From an uncultured Roseateles sp. (lineage in GTDB: Bacteria > Pseudomonadota > Gammaproteobacteria > Burkholderiales > Burkholderiaceae): 35,347 nt of DNA. Numbering within the stretch: the stretch's first letter is position 1; each line of letters opens with the position of its first letter. The notes under the pieces are model-generated. The model was not told the origin of the DNA, did no database searches, and was given only the letters and a program-made list of their open reading frames with translations. Shown here piece after piece: positions 17,220 to 26,708 of this stretch. The stretch is taken from assembly GCA_946480605.1 (NCBI GenBank), contig CAMLKW010000021.1:1-35347 (forward strand), read 5' to 3'. A program made the translations under genes and the position numbers.

Positions 17220-20144
17220 TCAACAAGCGAGCAGCAGCCGGTCGCGCGGCGGCTGCTGCGCGCCGGCAATGCGGCTGGTGCCGATCTGGCCCGTGCCCAT
17301 GACCCAGCGCGGCGCCAGCGCCGGGTCGCGGCTGCCGATGCCCAGCAGCGTGTCCAGGCCGACGCGCGCCTGGCCGATGCGGAACATGGCCCAGTAGGGC
17401 TTGACGTCGAAGGCCGTGTGCGCCGGCTTGGCCAGCGTGACGACACGGCGCGCGAAATCGACCTGCCGCGCCAGCGCCGCCGCGTCGGCCAGAGGCCCGC
17501 TGCTGGGCAGCAGCACGCTGAAGCGGTGGGCGTTGGCGCCCATGGGCTGCAGCCGGGTCTCGAACAGCAGCCAGTCCGACAGCGCCGCGGTGTTGGCGGG
17601 CAGCCGGTCGGGGGGCGGCAGCAGGTCGAAAGACGGCCAGCTGCCCCAGGCGGCGGCCATCTGCGGGCCGTCGCTGCGGCGGTAGCGGCGGGCGATGAAG
17701 CGTTGCCAGCGGGTCAGTGAACGCTTCAGCTCGGGCGCGAGGCCGTCGGCCAGGAAGGCGCGCCAGGCGGTCTGCTGCGTGGTGTCGGCCGGCCAGACCT
17801 TGGGCAGGTCGGTGTCCATCGCGGCGGGCACCTCGGGCCGGGCCGACCAGGCCTGCCATGCGATGAGGAGTTGCGCGGCCAGCTGGGGCACGGCGCCCAG
17901 TTCACTGGCGCAGAAGGCGAGCCAGTGGCGGGTGTCTTCGGCCGCGGCGGGCGGTACGGGGCGGAAGGTCTGCGCCACGGTCAGGCCCGCCGCTTCGCGC
18001 GCCGCCACGTAGCGCCGCTGCAGGCCTTCCACGCCCTCGGCCGGGCTCCAGCGCGCGGCCGGCTCGACCCAGCGCGGACCTTCGGCGATGACCGTCTCGC
18101 CCAGCAGCGGCACCGGCAGCCGGCGCGTCAGGAAGCGCTCGACGATGCGGATGCCGTAGGCCTGGTCCTGCGACCGCGCCGGCAGCGCGAAGTCCTCGGG
18201 CCGCACGCAGTTGGACAGCACCAGTTCGGTCGCCAGGCGCAGCCCTTGAGTCGTGCCGCGGTAAGCGAACAGCGGCACGGCGAAACGGATCAGCAGGCGC
18301 TTGCGGGCCGGCGTCACGGCCGGGTCCAGCACCAGGCCCAGCCAGGAGGCCAGCCAGTCCAGCGTCGCATCGGGCGCGGTGCGCACGTCGAACAGCGCGG
18401 TGGCGGCGACGATGCGGTCCTCCAGCGCGGTGAACATGCCCTCGAAATTGGCCAGGAAGCGTTCGAGGAAGTCGGCCGAGGCCTCGTCCTCGCGGTACAG
18501 CGCCGGCAGGTATTCGCGCAGATAGGAGAAGCGCGGATTCCAGGCGCGCAGCGCCAGCAGCCGCGGCGTCGCCAGCTCGTCGCCGGCCAGCGTCAGGCGC
18601 AGCTGCAGGAAGCGGCCCCGGGCCTGCTGGAACAGCAGCTCCCACGAGCCCTTGCCGGCCGCCACGTCGGTGGGCGGCGCGGCGTCCAGCAGCCAGGGCA
18701 GCTCGGGGCCCTCGGCGCGCAGCATGGGGTCCGGCTCACGGCGCCACGGCTGGTCGGACAGGGCAGCAAGGCTGTTCGCGGTGCGGCTGTAGACCTCCAC
18801 AGTGCAACCGGGCGGGATGCAGCCATCGAAGATCAGGCGGTGCCAGGTGCAGTCGGGCACGTCGCTGTCCAGCGCCGGTGTGTTGAAAGTCGCTTTCGGC
18901 TCGTAGCGCGGGCGCGACTGTGCGACCAGCGGCAGCCAGACGCCCTGGGTACCGGCGTACATCAGGCCGCTGTCTTGCGGCACCGTGATGTCGTCGAAGC
19001 TCGCCGCGCGGCGCACCAGGCCCAGGCCGTCGAAGCGCCGCATCGGCAGGAAGGCGTCGACCGGGTCCAGCAGCAGCGGCGGGCTGTGACCCACCAGCAG
19101 ATCAAACGCGAAGCACTGGTTGCCGTCCGCCGCGGCGATGACGAGGCGCTCGCCGTCCGACCGCGGCGCCAGCGCGCAGTCGAAGCCGCGCAGCAGAAAG
19201 CCGGCACGGTCTTCCTCGGGAATCAGGTTCAGCACGACGGCGGTGGACATGCGCTCTGCCATCAGGCCGTCGACGTAGCGTGTGACCAGCGCAAAGCCGT
19301 CGCCGCCGACAGCGTCCATGACCAGCACGGAGTCATCGGCCAGCACTTCGATGGCGACCGGGTCGGCGCCGCCCAGCGCGTCGATGGCGAGGTCGAACCA
19401 GGGCTGTGTGGCGACCGGTGCCGAGTTGTCGGGCGCGAAGGCGGACGGCGCCTCGTCTGGCTCGACCGGGAACTGCGCCTGCATGCCCAGGCGCCGGTCC
19501 AGCAGCCAGACGCGGCCGTTGTCGCGGTCCAGCACGGCCAGGCCGCCGCAGGGACGAGGCGCCAGGTCTTGCGGGGTGAAGGGCCAGGCCGCGGGCCAGG
19601 CCAGCTCCAGCGCCGGGCCGCCGGCGACGAGGTCGAAGACCTGCAGGCCGCCGGGCCGCTCGCCCGCCGGCAGCAGGCCGGCGACGAGGTATTGCTCGCC
19701 GGTGATGGCCAGGCCGCGCAGCCTGCGCTCCAGCGGCACGGCCGGCGCCAGCGGCGCAAAGCCGCCCGGGGCGCGCGGCCTGTCGACGGCCGGCGGCGTG
19801 GCTTCGGCGAAGACGGACACGCTGCGCGAGCCGCTGGACCGCACGGCGATGCGCGCGCCGCCGTCGGCCACCCAGTAGACGCTGCCGTGTCGATCGATGG
19901 CCGCGCCGAGGCGCCGGGCCGGGTCGGGCGGCGTGTCGCTGGCGGCGGCGCGGAAGCGCGAGATGCGCCTGGACAGCGCGATGCCGCCGCATTCATAGGC
20001 CAGCGGCAGCTTGTCCCGCCCGGCCGCGGTCGCCCAGCCATCGGCCAGCGCGCGTTCGACGCCGTCCGCATCGGCATGCGTGCAACGGCCCCAGTCGGCG
20101 GGGCCGAGCAGGAGTTCGAAGCGGCTGCCGTTGGCGTCCTTCAT
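17220..20144 (-). CDS. gp7/tail-protein-I-like baseplate wedge protein with N-terminal beta-propeller-like domain (Pvc12-like)
   Basis: A 974-aa protein. The phage tail protein I signature begins around residue 539 with FSYLREYLPALYREDE, then FLERFLANFEGMF and DWLASWLGLVLD, a known eCIS/phage baseplate wedge feature. The first about 430 residues are rich in short beta repeats (for example VYWVADGG, LQVFDLVAGG and LAVLDRDNGRVWLLDRRLG), typical of NHL/propeller folds, and may form an outer decoration. It probably joins the J protein in the baseplate ring. It begins 4 nt after the J gene's stop. The C-terminal about 150 residues are a separate beta-rich region. Confidence 0.85.
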   Translation of the reverse strand: MKDANGSRFELLLGPADWGRCTHADADGVERALADGWATAAGRDKLPLAYECGGIALSRRISRFRAAASDTPPDPARRLGAAIDRHGSVYWVADGGARIAVRSSGSRSVSVFAEATPPAVDRPRAPGGFAPLAPAVPLERRLRGLAITGEQYLVAGLLPAGERPGGLQVFDLVAGGPALELAWPAAWPFTPQDLAPRPCGGLAVLDRDNGRVWLLDRRLGMQAQFPVEPDEAPSAFAPDNSAPVATQPWFDLAIDALGGADPVAIEVLADDSVLVMDAVGGDGFALVTRYVDGLMAERMSTAVVLNLIPEEDRAGFLLRGFDCALAPRSDGERLVIAAADGNQCFAFDLLVGHSPPLLLDPVDAFLPMRRFDGLGLVRRAASFDDITVPQDSGLMYAGTQGVWLPLVAQSRPRYEPKATFNTPALDSDVPDCTWHRLIFDGCIPPGCTVEVYSRTANSLAALSDQPWRREPDPMLRAEGPELPWLLDAAPPTDVAAGKGSWELLFQQARGRFLQLRLTLAGDELATPRLLALRAWNPRFSYLREYLPALYREDEASADFLERFLANFEGMFTALEDRIVAATALFDVRTAPDATLDWLASWLGLVLDPAVTPARKRLLIRFAVPLFAYRGTTQGLRLATELVLSNCVRPEDFALPARSQDQAYGIRIVERFLTRRLPVPLLGETVIAEGPRWVEPAARWSPAEGVEGLQRRYVAAREAAGLTVAQTFRPVPPAAAEDTRHWLAFCASELGAVPQLAAQLLIAWQAWSARPEVPAAMDTDLPKVWPADTTQQTAWRAFLADGLAPELKRSLTRWQRFIARRYRRSDGPQMAAAWGSWPSFDLLPPPDRLPANTAALSDWLLFETRLQPMGANAHRFSVLLPSSGPLADAAALARQVDFARRVVTLAKPAHTAFDVKPYWAMFRIGQARVGLDTLLGIGSRDPALAPRWVMGTGQIGTSRIAGAQQPPRDRLLLAC

Positions 20145-20148
20145 GGCT

Positions 20149-22410
20149 TCAGCACTCCGACGGCACGACAGGCACCGGCACGATCAGCTTGCCGGACGGC
20201 GTCGTCGACGGCGCGGGCGTCGTGCCGCGCAGCGCGTCCAGCGGCACGGCAGCGCCGGCCTCGACCGACAGGCCGGCGATCAGCGGCAGCTGCAGGCCGC
20301 TCATCGGCACCTCGGTCGCGACGGCGCCGGAGGTGCCGGGGGCGAGCAGCAGTTCGTCCACCTTCAACACGCCGGGCTCGCGCGCGACCTCGGCCATCAG
20401 CTCCAGCCGGTTGACGGCCTTGCGCAGCGGCCAGCCCTTTTCCATGCCGGGGTAGTCCAGCGCGCTGTCCTCGCTGTCGTCGAGGGCGCCGTGCAGGCCG
20501 CGCGCCGGCGCGAGGTACTCGACGATGCGGGCCTTCACGCGGTCGCGCACGTCCGGCGTCGCGAAGCCGCCGGCCACCGTGATGCCCAGCGACAGCCAGA
20601 TCGGCTGGTAGTCGGGCCCGCGCAGCACCAGCTCGGTCGTCACGAGGCGGCGCGGGTCGAGGTGGCGGCACAGCGCGTCGAGGAAGGCGCGGTCGGGCGA
20701 GGGCGTGTCGGGTGCGCGTGGGTCCTTGCGCGGCACCAGCATCAGCGTGACGACGCCGGGTGCATCGCCGGGCTCGCTCATGCCGAGGTCGGGGTGCCAG
20801 GCGGCCAGCACCTCGACGCGGGCGATGTCGACGCCGGGTGCGCTGCGGGCGATCTGCTCGAAGTCGTCGGCGGTGACGAGGCGGTCGCGGTGGCGGATGA
20901 AGCTGCTGATGCGTGCGATGCCGCTGTCCACGCCCTCTGCATCGGCACCGCCCCAGGTCGGCTGCGGGTTGTCGGGCTTGATGCCGGGCGGCAGGGCAGG
21001 GCCGGCGTTGATGGCGCCTGGTGCGACATTGCCGCGCGCGCCGTCGCAGACTTCGTAGCGGGCCACCAGGCGCGCGCCCAGCGGCGGGCGCGCGCCGTGC
21101 AGGCCGTCGCCGAAGCGCACGACGCCGGCCTCGGCATCGACGTTGAAGACCTGGCTCGGCCGCTCGTCCTCCCAGACCTGCCCGGGGGCGCGCTGCTTGT
21201 CGAGGGCGCGCACCTCGGCGCCAGCGGCCATCAGGTCGTCGATCTCGCGCCAGGCCTGCACCTGGCCGTCGGCGATGACGTTGACGGTGACCGAGCCGGC
21301 GACGACGCCGCCGCGCGCCAGGCGCACGCTCTGGTCGGTGCGGCCCGTGCCCTCGCCGATCAGCTCGTTCTGCACGAGGATGCGCTGGTGGATGGCCACG
21401 GCGTTGACGCCGGCCCACAGGAAGCGTGCCCGTGCCGAAGCCGACGGAGCGATGCGCAGCCAGCTGATGACGCGCGCGGCGTCGGCAGAGTCCTCCAGCG
21501 CCGGCGGGCGGGCGCCGACGCCGGCCTCCAGCGGGTCGAGCTGGTCCCAGGTGCCGATCTGCGCGGCCGTGGCCGGCAGCGTGATCTCGACGACGCCGGG
21601 GCCGGCCAGCACGTCGTCGCTGCTGCGCGCCGGGCGGGCCTGGTAGGCGGCCTCGGCGCTGGCGACGACCGGCATCTCGTAGCGGATGAGGCCGGCCGCG
21701 TCGGCCGCGTCGGCGCGGCCCTGGCCCTGCGTGGGCAGCACGGCCGGCGCGTCGTCCACATAGGGCATCAGGCCCAGGCTCAGCGTGCGGCCGGCCAGGG
21801 CTTCGCGCACGGCGGCCGGGTCCGCGCCCTTGGGCGCCAGCAGCGCGATCCACAGCACGCCGTCGACGGTGTCGTTGGTGATGTCGACCGGCTGGCGGCC
21901 GTCCAGCGCGCGGGTCTCGTACATGCTCAGCTCGGCGCCGGCGTTCTCTGCCTCGGCGGCGGCGTAGAGCAGCCGGTAGTAGGCGTTGTCGGCGTCGCCG
22001 GGCGTGACCTCGAACTTCACGTAGCTGCGCGACTCGACGGGCAGCACGTCGATGGCCGCGGCGGTGCGGAAGGCGATGTCGCCGGCGCGCACTTCAGTGC
22101 CGCCGGCCAGTGTCGTGGCTGCCGGCTGGGCGCGCCTGGACGTGAACTGCACCAGGCCGCGTGCCGGTGTGGCCGCTGCCAGCGGCAGGCCCAGCAGCGA
22201 CAGGAACTTGAGGCGGCTGTTCTCGGGCACGCGATTGCTGCGGTACAGCAGGCTCTCGGCCATGAAGGCGAACAGCTCCACCAGCGTGACGCCGGGGTCG
22301 CTGTGCGCCAGCTGCGTCCACTCCGGCGTGTGCACCGGCACGCGGGCCAGCGCGGAGCGAACGAGGTCCTGGAAGCCTCGGTCGTCGATGGTGGGGACGG
22401 TGATCGGCAT
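20149..22410 (-). CDS. Baseplate assembly protein J / gp6-like (Pvc11-like)
   Basis: A 753-aa protein. The N-terminal HSDPGVTLVELFAFM (36-50), then ESLLYRSNRVPENSR (52-66), is the characteristic opening of putative baseplate assembly proteins of the J/gp6 family in eCIS. A later stretch (FGDGLHGARPPLGARL, then RYEVCDGARGNVAPG) is the conserved core, and GVDIARVEVLAAWHPD marks the C-terminal J domain. The protein forms the inner baseplate wedge around the hub. The ribosome binding site GAAGGAAA precedes the ATG, and gp25 lies just upstream. At this size it is longer than phage gpJ but normal for eCIS homologues. Confidence 0.92.
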   Translation of the reverse strand: MPITVPTIDDRGFQDLVRSALARVPVHTPEWTQLAHSDPGVTLVELFAFMAESLLYRSNRVPENSRLKFLSLLGLPLAAATPARGLVQFTSRRAQPAATTLAGGTEVRAGDIAFRTAAAIDVLPVESRSYVKFEVTPGDADNAYYRLLYAAAEAENAGAELSMYETRALDGRQPVDITNDTVDGVLWIALLAPKGADPAAVREALAGRTLSLGLMPYVDDAPAVLPTQGQGRADAADAAGLIRYEMPVVASAEAAYQARPARSSDDVLAGPGVVEITLPATAAQIGTWDQLDPLEAGVGARPPALEDSADAARVISWLRIAPSASARARFLWAGVNAVAIHQRILVQNELIGEGTGRTDQSVRLARGGVVAGSVTVNVIADGQVQAWREIDDLMAAGAEVRALDKQRAPGQVWEDERPSQVFNVDAEAGVVRFGDGLHGARPPLGARLVARYEVCDGARGNVAPGAINAGPALPPGIKPDNPQPTWGGADAEGVDSGIARISSFIRHRDRLVTADDFEQIARSAPGVDIARVEVLAAWHPDLGMSEPGDAPGVVTLMLVPRKDPRAPDTPSPDRAFLDALCRHLDPRRLVTTELVLRGPDYQPIWLSLGITVAGGFATPDVRDRVKARIVEYLAPARGLHGALDDSEDSALDYPGMEKGWPLRKAVNRLELMAEVAREPGVLKVDELLLAPGTSGAVATEVPMSGLQLPLIAGLSVEAGAAVPLDALRGTTPAPSTTPSGKLIVPVPVVPSEC

Positions 22411-22420
22411 GGCTTTTCCT

Positions 22421-22819
22421 TCACCTCGTTCCGGCGACGGAGACGGACAGCGAGACGCGCTCCTGGGCCTGGGTGGCGACGAGGCGGTAGCTCAGCGTGG
22501 CGATGGCGGCCTGTGGGTCGGCCGGGTCGGCGACCACGTCGACGGACTCGACCCGCACGCGCGGCTCCCAGGCCTGCAGCGCGCCCTGGATGCGCTCGGC
22601 GATCAGCGTGTGCGTGCCGGCGGTGTTGGGCTCGAACAGGAAGCGGCCCAGGCCCGCGCCGAAGCTGGGCAGGTAGAGGCGCTCGCCCGGCTCGGTCATC
22701 AGCACGATGCGGATGGCCTCGCGCACGTTGCCTTCGCCGCTGGACCAGGCGATGGAGCCGTCCGGCTGCACGCGTGGCGGGAAGGCCATGCCCTGGCCGT
22801 AGAGCCTGGAGGCGTCCAT
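22421..22819 (-). CDS. gp25-like baseplate wedge protein (Pvc9-like)
   Basis: A 132-aa protein of the GPW/gp25 family. The sequence SGEGNVREAIRIVLMTEPGE, then LYLPSFGAGLGRFLFEPN, is the classical signature, including the E-P-R/E and FG-G-L elements. In T4 and eCIS particles gp25 links the first sheath ring to the baseplate and triggers sheath assembly. The ATG directly abuts the stop of the preceding gene, with AAGGAAGG just upstream. Length is normal for the family. Confidence 0.95.
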   Translation of the reverse strand: MDASRLYGQGMAFPPRVQPDGSIAWSSGEGNVREAIRIVLMTEPGERLYLPSFGAGLGRFLFEPNTAGTHTLIAERIQGALQAWEPRVRVESVDVVADPADPQAAIATLSYRLVATQAQERVSLSVSVAGTR

Positions 22820-24898
22820 TCAAGGTTTCCTTCCTTTGAAGCCGGGCAGCGGGAAGCAGACGATGAAGTAGGGCAGCCAGCGGAAGATGAAGTCCAGCAG
22901 GCTGACGATGATCAGCAGCAGCAGCAGCGCGCAGATCGTGATGATGGGAATCGACAGCGAGCACATGACGCCCAGCGAAAGGCCGTCGCCGGTCTTGCAG
23001 TCGCCCTTCTCGGGCACGGACAGCGGCTTGTGGAAGGGCCAGGGCAGCACGCTGAGCACCAGGTCCACCAGGCCTATGCCCTTCATGCGGTCGACCTGGC
23101 CGCACAGCATGTCGCTCATCATGAAGACGGCGTTCTTGTCGAACTTGCGCAGGCCGGCCGGGCTGATGTCCACCGGCAGGCCGATGCGGATGGGCCGGGC
23201 CGGCGCATCGGGGTCGAAGAAGCCGGCCATCTGGAAGGGCGGCGTCGCCGCGCTGACGACCGCCTCGTGGAAGGGCGCGCAGCCAGGCCGTTCGTAGACG
23301 AGGCGCATCACATACCAGGCCTCGCGCATGTCGGCCGGCTGCATGGACGCCAGCGTCGGCTCGGGCGACGGCTTCGCCGGATCGGGCGCGGGCAGGGCAG
23401 CGGCGACGAGGTCGGCCAGCGCGTCGATGCGGGCCTGGACCTTCTCGACGAGGTAGTCGCCCTCGGGCGGGTTGAAGCCTGGCTGCTCGGGCGGGCGCGC
23501 CACGCCCAGCCAGGGGTCGGCGAACAGGTAGAGGAAGTCGGGCCAGCCGGCCGGCTTGGCAGGCGCCGTGGCGGCAGGCCGGGGCAGGTCGAAGGCCGTC
23601 TTCGCCGACTCCAGTGCGGCGCGGAAGGGCAGGACTTGCTGGACTGCGGCTATCAGGCCATCGGCCACGTCGGCAGCCTCGAAGGCACCGTTGGCCTCGG
23701 CCAGCGGCGCCGTGGCCGCGTCGGCGAAGCCGGGCGGCGCGGTGGCATCGAGCGCGTTGTAGAGCGTCAGCAGCGCGCCGGTGGGCGCGACGCCGCTGTC
23801 CAGATCCAGGCCGAGCTGGTCCTTCAGGAAGTCGTAGAGGTCCAGCAGCAGATACCAGGACGCGGTCTGCAGGCCGCCGCGCAGCTCGCGCACCTTGTCC
23901 ATCACCAGCTGGCCGCGCTGCACGTTGCCGTCTTCGTCCTGCTTGAAGATCGCGTCGGGCCGTGCGGACTGCAGTTGGGTCAGGCTGTCGGGGTCGGCCC
24001 CGTTGATGCCGGTGCCGACCTGGCCGTTGGCCATGGCCTTGTTGGCGAGCGCCTTCCACGGGCCCAGCACCTGGGTGTGGAAGAGCACCAGGCGCGGGTC
24101 CAGCGCCGCGCTGGGGGCCGCGCCGCCGCCGCCCGGCGCCGCCCGCGTGCCGGCGCCCTGGTAGGTCTCGCGCCGGCCGACCGGCACGTTGCCGATGTGG
24201 ATCCGGCGCGGATGGCCGTCGTCCTGCACGTAGTTGGCGGGGAACAGCGCCAGGCGCTCCTCGGCCGGCGCGATGGTCGCGACCAGGCTTTCCGCGTCGG
24301 CCGGGCCGATGTACTGCCAGGCGCCGGTCTTGCCGCTCGGCACGAAGCCGTATTCGTCCCACTCGTTGGTGTTGCGCGGGTCGGGCAGCGGATCGTCGCG
24401 GTTCATGCTTGTCGCGCGAGGCAGCAGCCGGCGGATCACGTAGCAGACCTTCTGCCGCGCCGGGTCGACCTGGCGATCCGGCAGCCCCGGCGTGCGGCAG
24501 ACCAGCGAGCCGCCGACGAGGTAATGGCGCATATGGGCCGGCTGGTAGAGCTTCAGCAAGCCGGTCGAGACCGGTGCCGGCCGTGCCGTGCGGCCCAGCA
24601 GCGCACGGCGCCGCGCAGCGAGGAAGCGTGCCGGCGAGCCCTGAGGCAAGGCGTCGGGGTCGGCGGCCGGCGTGGCGCCCGGGCCGCGCCAGGTCTCGGC
24701 CATGGCGGCATGCACGGGCAGCGCCGCGGGGCTTTGCTGCAGCAGGGCCAGCAGCTCGGGAATGAAGTCGTCGTGCGTGAAGCGCAGGATCTGCGGCCGG
24801 CGCAGCGCGCTGCCTGGCTGCACGACGCCGGCGGGATCGGTCCAGAAGGGCTGCGGGGACGCCCAGGTGAGATCGTGCTTGGCGAGCTTGGTGCTCAT
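22820..24898 (-). CDS. eCIS-associated protein of unknown function with C-terminal membrane anchor
   Basis: A 692-aa protein between the spike and gp25 genes. Most of it is soluble, with no domain I can name. Short stretches such as RLVLFHTQVLGPWKALANKA and ASWYLLLDLYDFL look helical. A Pro/Ala-rich linker lies around residues 495-510. The C-terminal about 50 residues contain CSLSIPIITICALLLLLIIV and then a second hydrophobic run WLPYFIVCFPLPGF, so it very likely inserts into a membrane. No signal peptide is seen. The position among baseplate genes suggests it contacts the particle and a membrane. I compare it by architecture only with the Streptomyces CisA protein, a membrane protein reported to act in CIS contraction. 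Homology is not established. Confidence 0.7.
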   Translation of the reverse strand: MSTKLAKHDLTWASPQPFWTDPAGVVQPGSALRRPQILRFTHDDFIPELLALLQQSPAALPVHAAMAETWRGPGATPAADPDALPQGSPARFLAARRRALLGRTARPAPVSTGLLKLYQPAHMRHYLVGGSLVCRTPGLPDRQVDPARQKVCYVIRRLLPRATSMNRDDPLPDPRNTNEWDEYGFVPSGKTGAWQYIGPADAESLVATIAPAEERLALFPANYVQDDGHPRRIHIGNVPVGRRETYQGAGTRAAPGGGGAAPSAALDPRLVLFHTQVLGPWKALANKAMANGQVGTGINGADPDSLTQLQSARPDAIFKQDEDGNVQRGQLVMDKVRELRGGLQTASWYLLLDLYDFLKDQLGLDLDSGVAPTGALLTLYNALDATAPPGFADAATAPLAEANGAFEAADVADGLIAAVQQVLPFRAALESAKTAFDLPRPAATAPAKPAGWPDFLYLFADPWLGVARPPEQPGFNPPEGDYLVEKVQARIDALADLVAAALPAPDPAKPSPEPTLASMQPADMREAWYVMRLVYERPGCAPFHEAVVSAATPPFQMAGFFDPDAPARPIRIGLPVDISPAGLRKFDKNAVFMMSDMLCGQVDRMKGIGLVDLVLSVLPWPFHKPLSVPEKGDCKTGDGLSLGVMCSLSIPIITICALLLLLIIVSLLDFIFRWLPYFIVCFPLPGFKGRKP

Positions 24899-24908
24899 CG
24901 CGCGGCCC

Positions 24909-25631
24909 TCACCAGATGTTCCCGGCGCCGGGGGTGTACGACGCGCTGATGATGCTGTTGCAGATCACCGTGTCGGCCTTGACGACGCCGGAGAAGCTGG
25001 ACATGCCGGCGTCCACGCTGACCATGCTGGCCGACACGTTGACGGTGCTGGCGTTGACGGTGACCTTGGCCGACGCGGTGATGGTGATGCCGGCGCTCTC
25101 CAGCTTGACCGAATTGCCGTTGCTGTCCTCGATCAGCACCTCGCCGGGGCCGTCCTTCAGCGTGACGCGCTGGCCGCCGGGCGTCTCGATCAGCAGCGTC
25201 TCCTGGCCGTCGCTGTCGTCCATCAGCAGGCGCACGCCGTTGCGCGAGCGAATCAGCTTCTTGAAGTTGTTGCCGGCGCCGTCCATCGTCTCGGGCGCGG
25301 CGTCCTGGCCGTTCCACAGCGCGCCGATGACGTAGGGCCGCACCGCCTGGCCTCCCTCGAAGGCCACCAGCACTTCGTCGTCCACGTCGGGGATGAACCA
25401 GCTGCCGCGGTTGTTGCCGGCCATCAGCGTGGCCAGGCGGGCCCACAGCTCGCAGGGAGCGCCAGCGCCGTCGGGCGACCAGGGCAGCTTGATCTTCACG
25501 CGACCCTGGTTGTCGGGGTCCTTGATGTCGGTGACCAGCGCCGGGTAGACGCCATGCCACAGCCCGCCCCAGCCGCCGGCCTCGCGCGAGCGCAGCAGCG
25601 CTTCCAGCATCGGTTGTTCGGCGAGGTTCAT
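24909..25631 (-). CDS. gp5/VgrG-like spike protein (separate OB-fold and beta-helix)
   Basis: A 240-aa protein. Residues about 25-120 (GVYPALVTDIKDPDNQGRVK, then WARLATLMAGNNRGSWFIPD and VLVAFEGG) form the gp5/VgrG OB-fold. The remainder has the short regular strands of a needle-like beta-helix (VTLKDGPGEVLIED, ITITASAKVTVNASTVNVSA). It would be the central membrane-puncturing spike below the hub. In Pvc8/Afp8 hub and spike are one chain; here the hub is the preceding gene, overlapping by ATGA (4 nt). No PAAR tip gene follows, so the spike end may be self-capped by its C-terminus. Confidence 0.9.
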   Translation of the reverse strand: MNLAEQPMLEALLRSREAGGWGGLWHGVYPALVTDIKDPDNQGRVKIKLPWSPDGAGAPCELWARLATLMAGNNRGSWFIPDVDDEVLVAFEGGQAVRPYVIGALWNGQDAAPETMDGAGNNFKKLIRSRNGVRLLMDDSDGQETLLIETPGGQRVTLKDGPGEVLIEDSNGNSVKLESAGITITASAKVTVNASTVNVSASMVSVDAGMSSFSGVVKADTVICNSIISASYTPGAGNIW

Positions 25632-26695
25632 GGGCGTCCTATCCAGGCTCGTTCGACGACGAATTCGGTGCGCAGGCCCACGGCGACGTCGAAGCGGTGG
25701 CTGGTCTCGACCACCGCATAGGCGCCCGAGAACAGCGGGCCCAGGCCGCTCAATTTGACGGTGCGGCCGACGTGCAGCCGCGTGTCGGCATCGGCCACGC
25801 CGCGGCCGCGCAGGAAGCGCCGCGCCAGCGCGCGCAGGTGGGCCTGGGCATAGGCCTGGGCCGCGCCGCTCTCCTGCGGCAGGCAGTGGGCGACCGTGTC
25901 CTTGCGCGCACCCAGCGCCTGCTGCAGCACGGCCGGGCCGCTCGTGCCGCCGGCCGTCTCGGCGCCAATCGCGCTGGCCGTCGCCTCGGACGAGATGGCC
26001 GCCTTGGCCGCAACGTCCCAGCCGGTGCAGACGACGGCGGTGCGCTGGTGGGCCAGGTCGGCCAGCACGTTGAACTCGCGCAGCCGCGCGCCCTGCACCA
26101 GCTCCAGCCCGGAGTCGCTGCGCGAGGCGCGCTGGGCCGCATGCAGGGTGCTGCCCTCCAGCCACAGGTCGGCATCGGCGAGCGCGGCGCGCTGGCGCAG
26201 GAAGGCGAGGTCGCTCTGGTTGACCTGCGTCAGCACCGCGTGGCTGGGGCCGGAGAGGTCGGTGTCGGCGGTCAGGCCGTGGTCGCTGCACAGCGTGCGG
26301 ACGATGTCGGCGTCGGCCTGGTTCTCGAACACACGGGTGCGGCGCGTCATGCGCAGGTCCTGCATCCGGTCCTCGGCATGCACGACCAGCGTCGGCGGTG
26401 CCAGCGGCGGGAAGCGCGCCTCCAGCCCCATGATGCGGCCCTCGAAGACGGTCGCGCTGCCGATCTTGACGACGAAGTCCTTGCCGAACTCGAGCACGCT
26501 GCGGTCGAACCACAGGAAGCCGGTGCTGCCGCCGGTGTCGCCCCAGTTGCCGAACTCGGCCTCGCAGTGCGACAGGCCGGCCTCGTTCTCGCTGCAGACG
26601 AAGCGCAGCAGGCCCGAGTCCAGCCGCGGCTGCGCCGCGCCAGCGACCGTGAAGCCGGGCCGGGAGGAGGCGAGGGCGCTGCGGGCGTCTTCCAT
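25628..26695 (-). CDS. Late-control-gene-D/VgrG-like hub protein
   Basis: A 355-aa protein of the gpD/gp27-like hub family. Signals include FGKDFVVKIGSATVFEGRI, then LVVHAEDRMQDLRM and VNQSDLAFLRQRAALADADL, the typical L-x-F-L-R-x-R-A hub motif. The hub trimer joins the tube to the spike. I choose the ATG at 26695 (MEDARSAL), 13 nt after the small upstream gene. Longer in-frame versions would run back through that gene and read as Arg/Pro-rich shadow sequence. The hub overlaps the spike gene by 4 nt. Together the two correspond to a split Pvc8. Confidence 0.88.
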   Translation of the reverse strand: MEDARSALASSRPGFTVAGAAQPRLDSGLLRFVCSENEAGLSHCEAEFGNWGDTGGSTGFLWFDRSVLEFGKDFVVKIGSATVFEGRIMGLEARFPPLAPPTLVVHAEDRMQDLRMTRRTRVFENQADADIVRTLCSDHGLTADTDLSGPSHAVLTQVNQSDLAFLRQRAALADADLWLEGSTLHAAQRASRSDSGLELVQGARLREFNVLADLAHQRTAVVCTGWDVAAKAAISSEATASAIGAETAGGTSGPAVLQQALGARKDTVAHCLPQESGAAQAYAQAHLRALARRFLRGRGVADADTRLHVGRTVKLSGLGPLFSGAYAVVETSHRFDVAVGLRTEFVVERAWIGRP

Positions 26696-26708
26696 GATGC
26701 AGTCGGCT

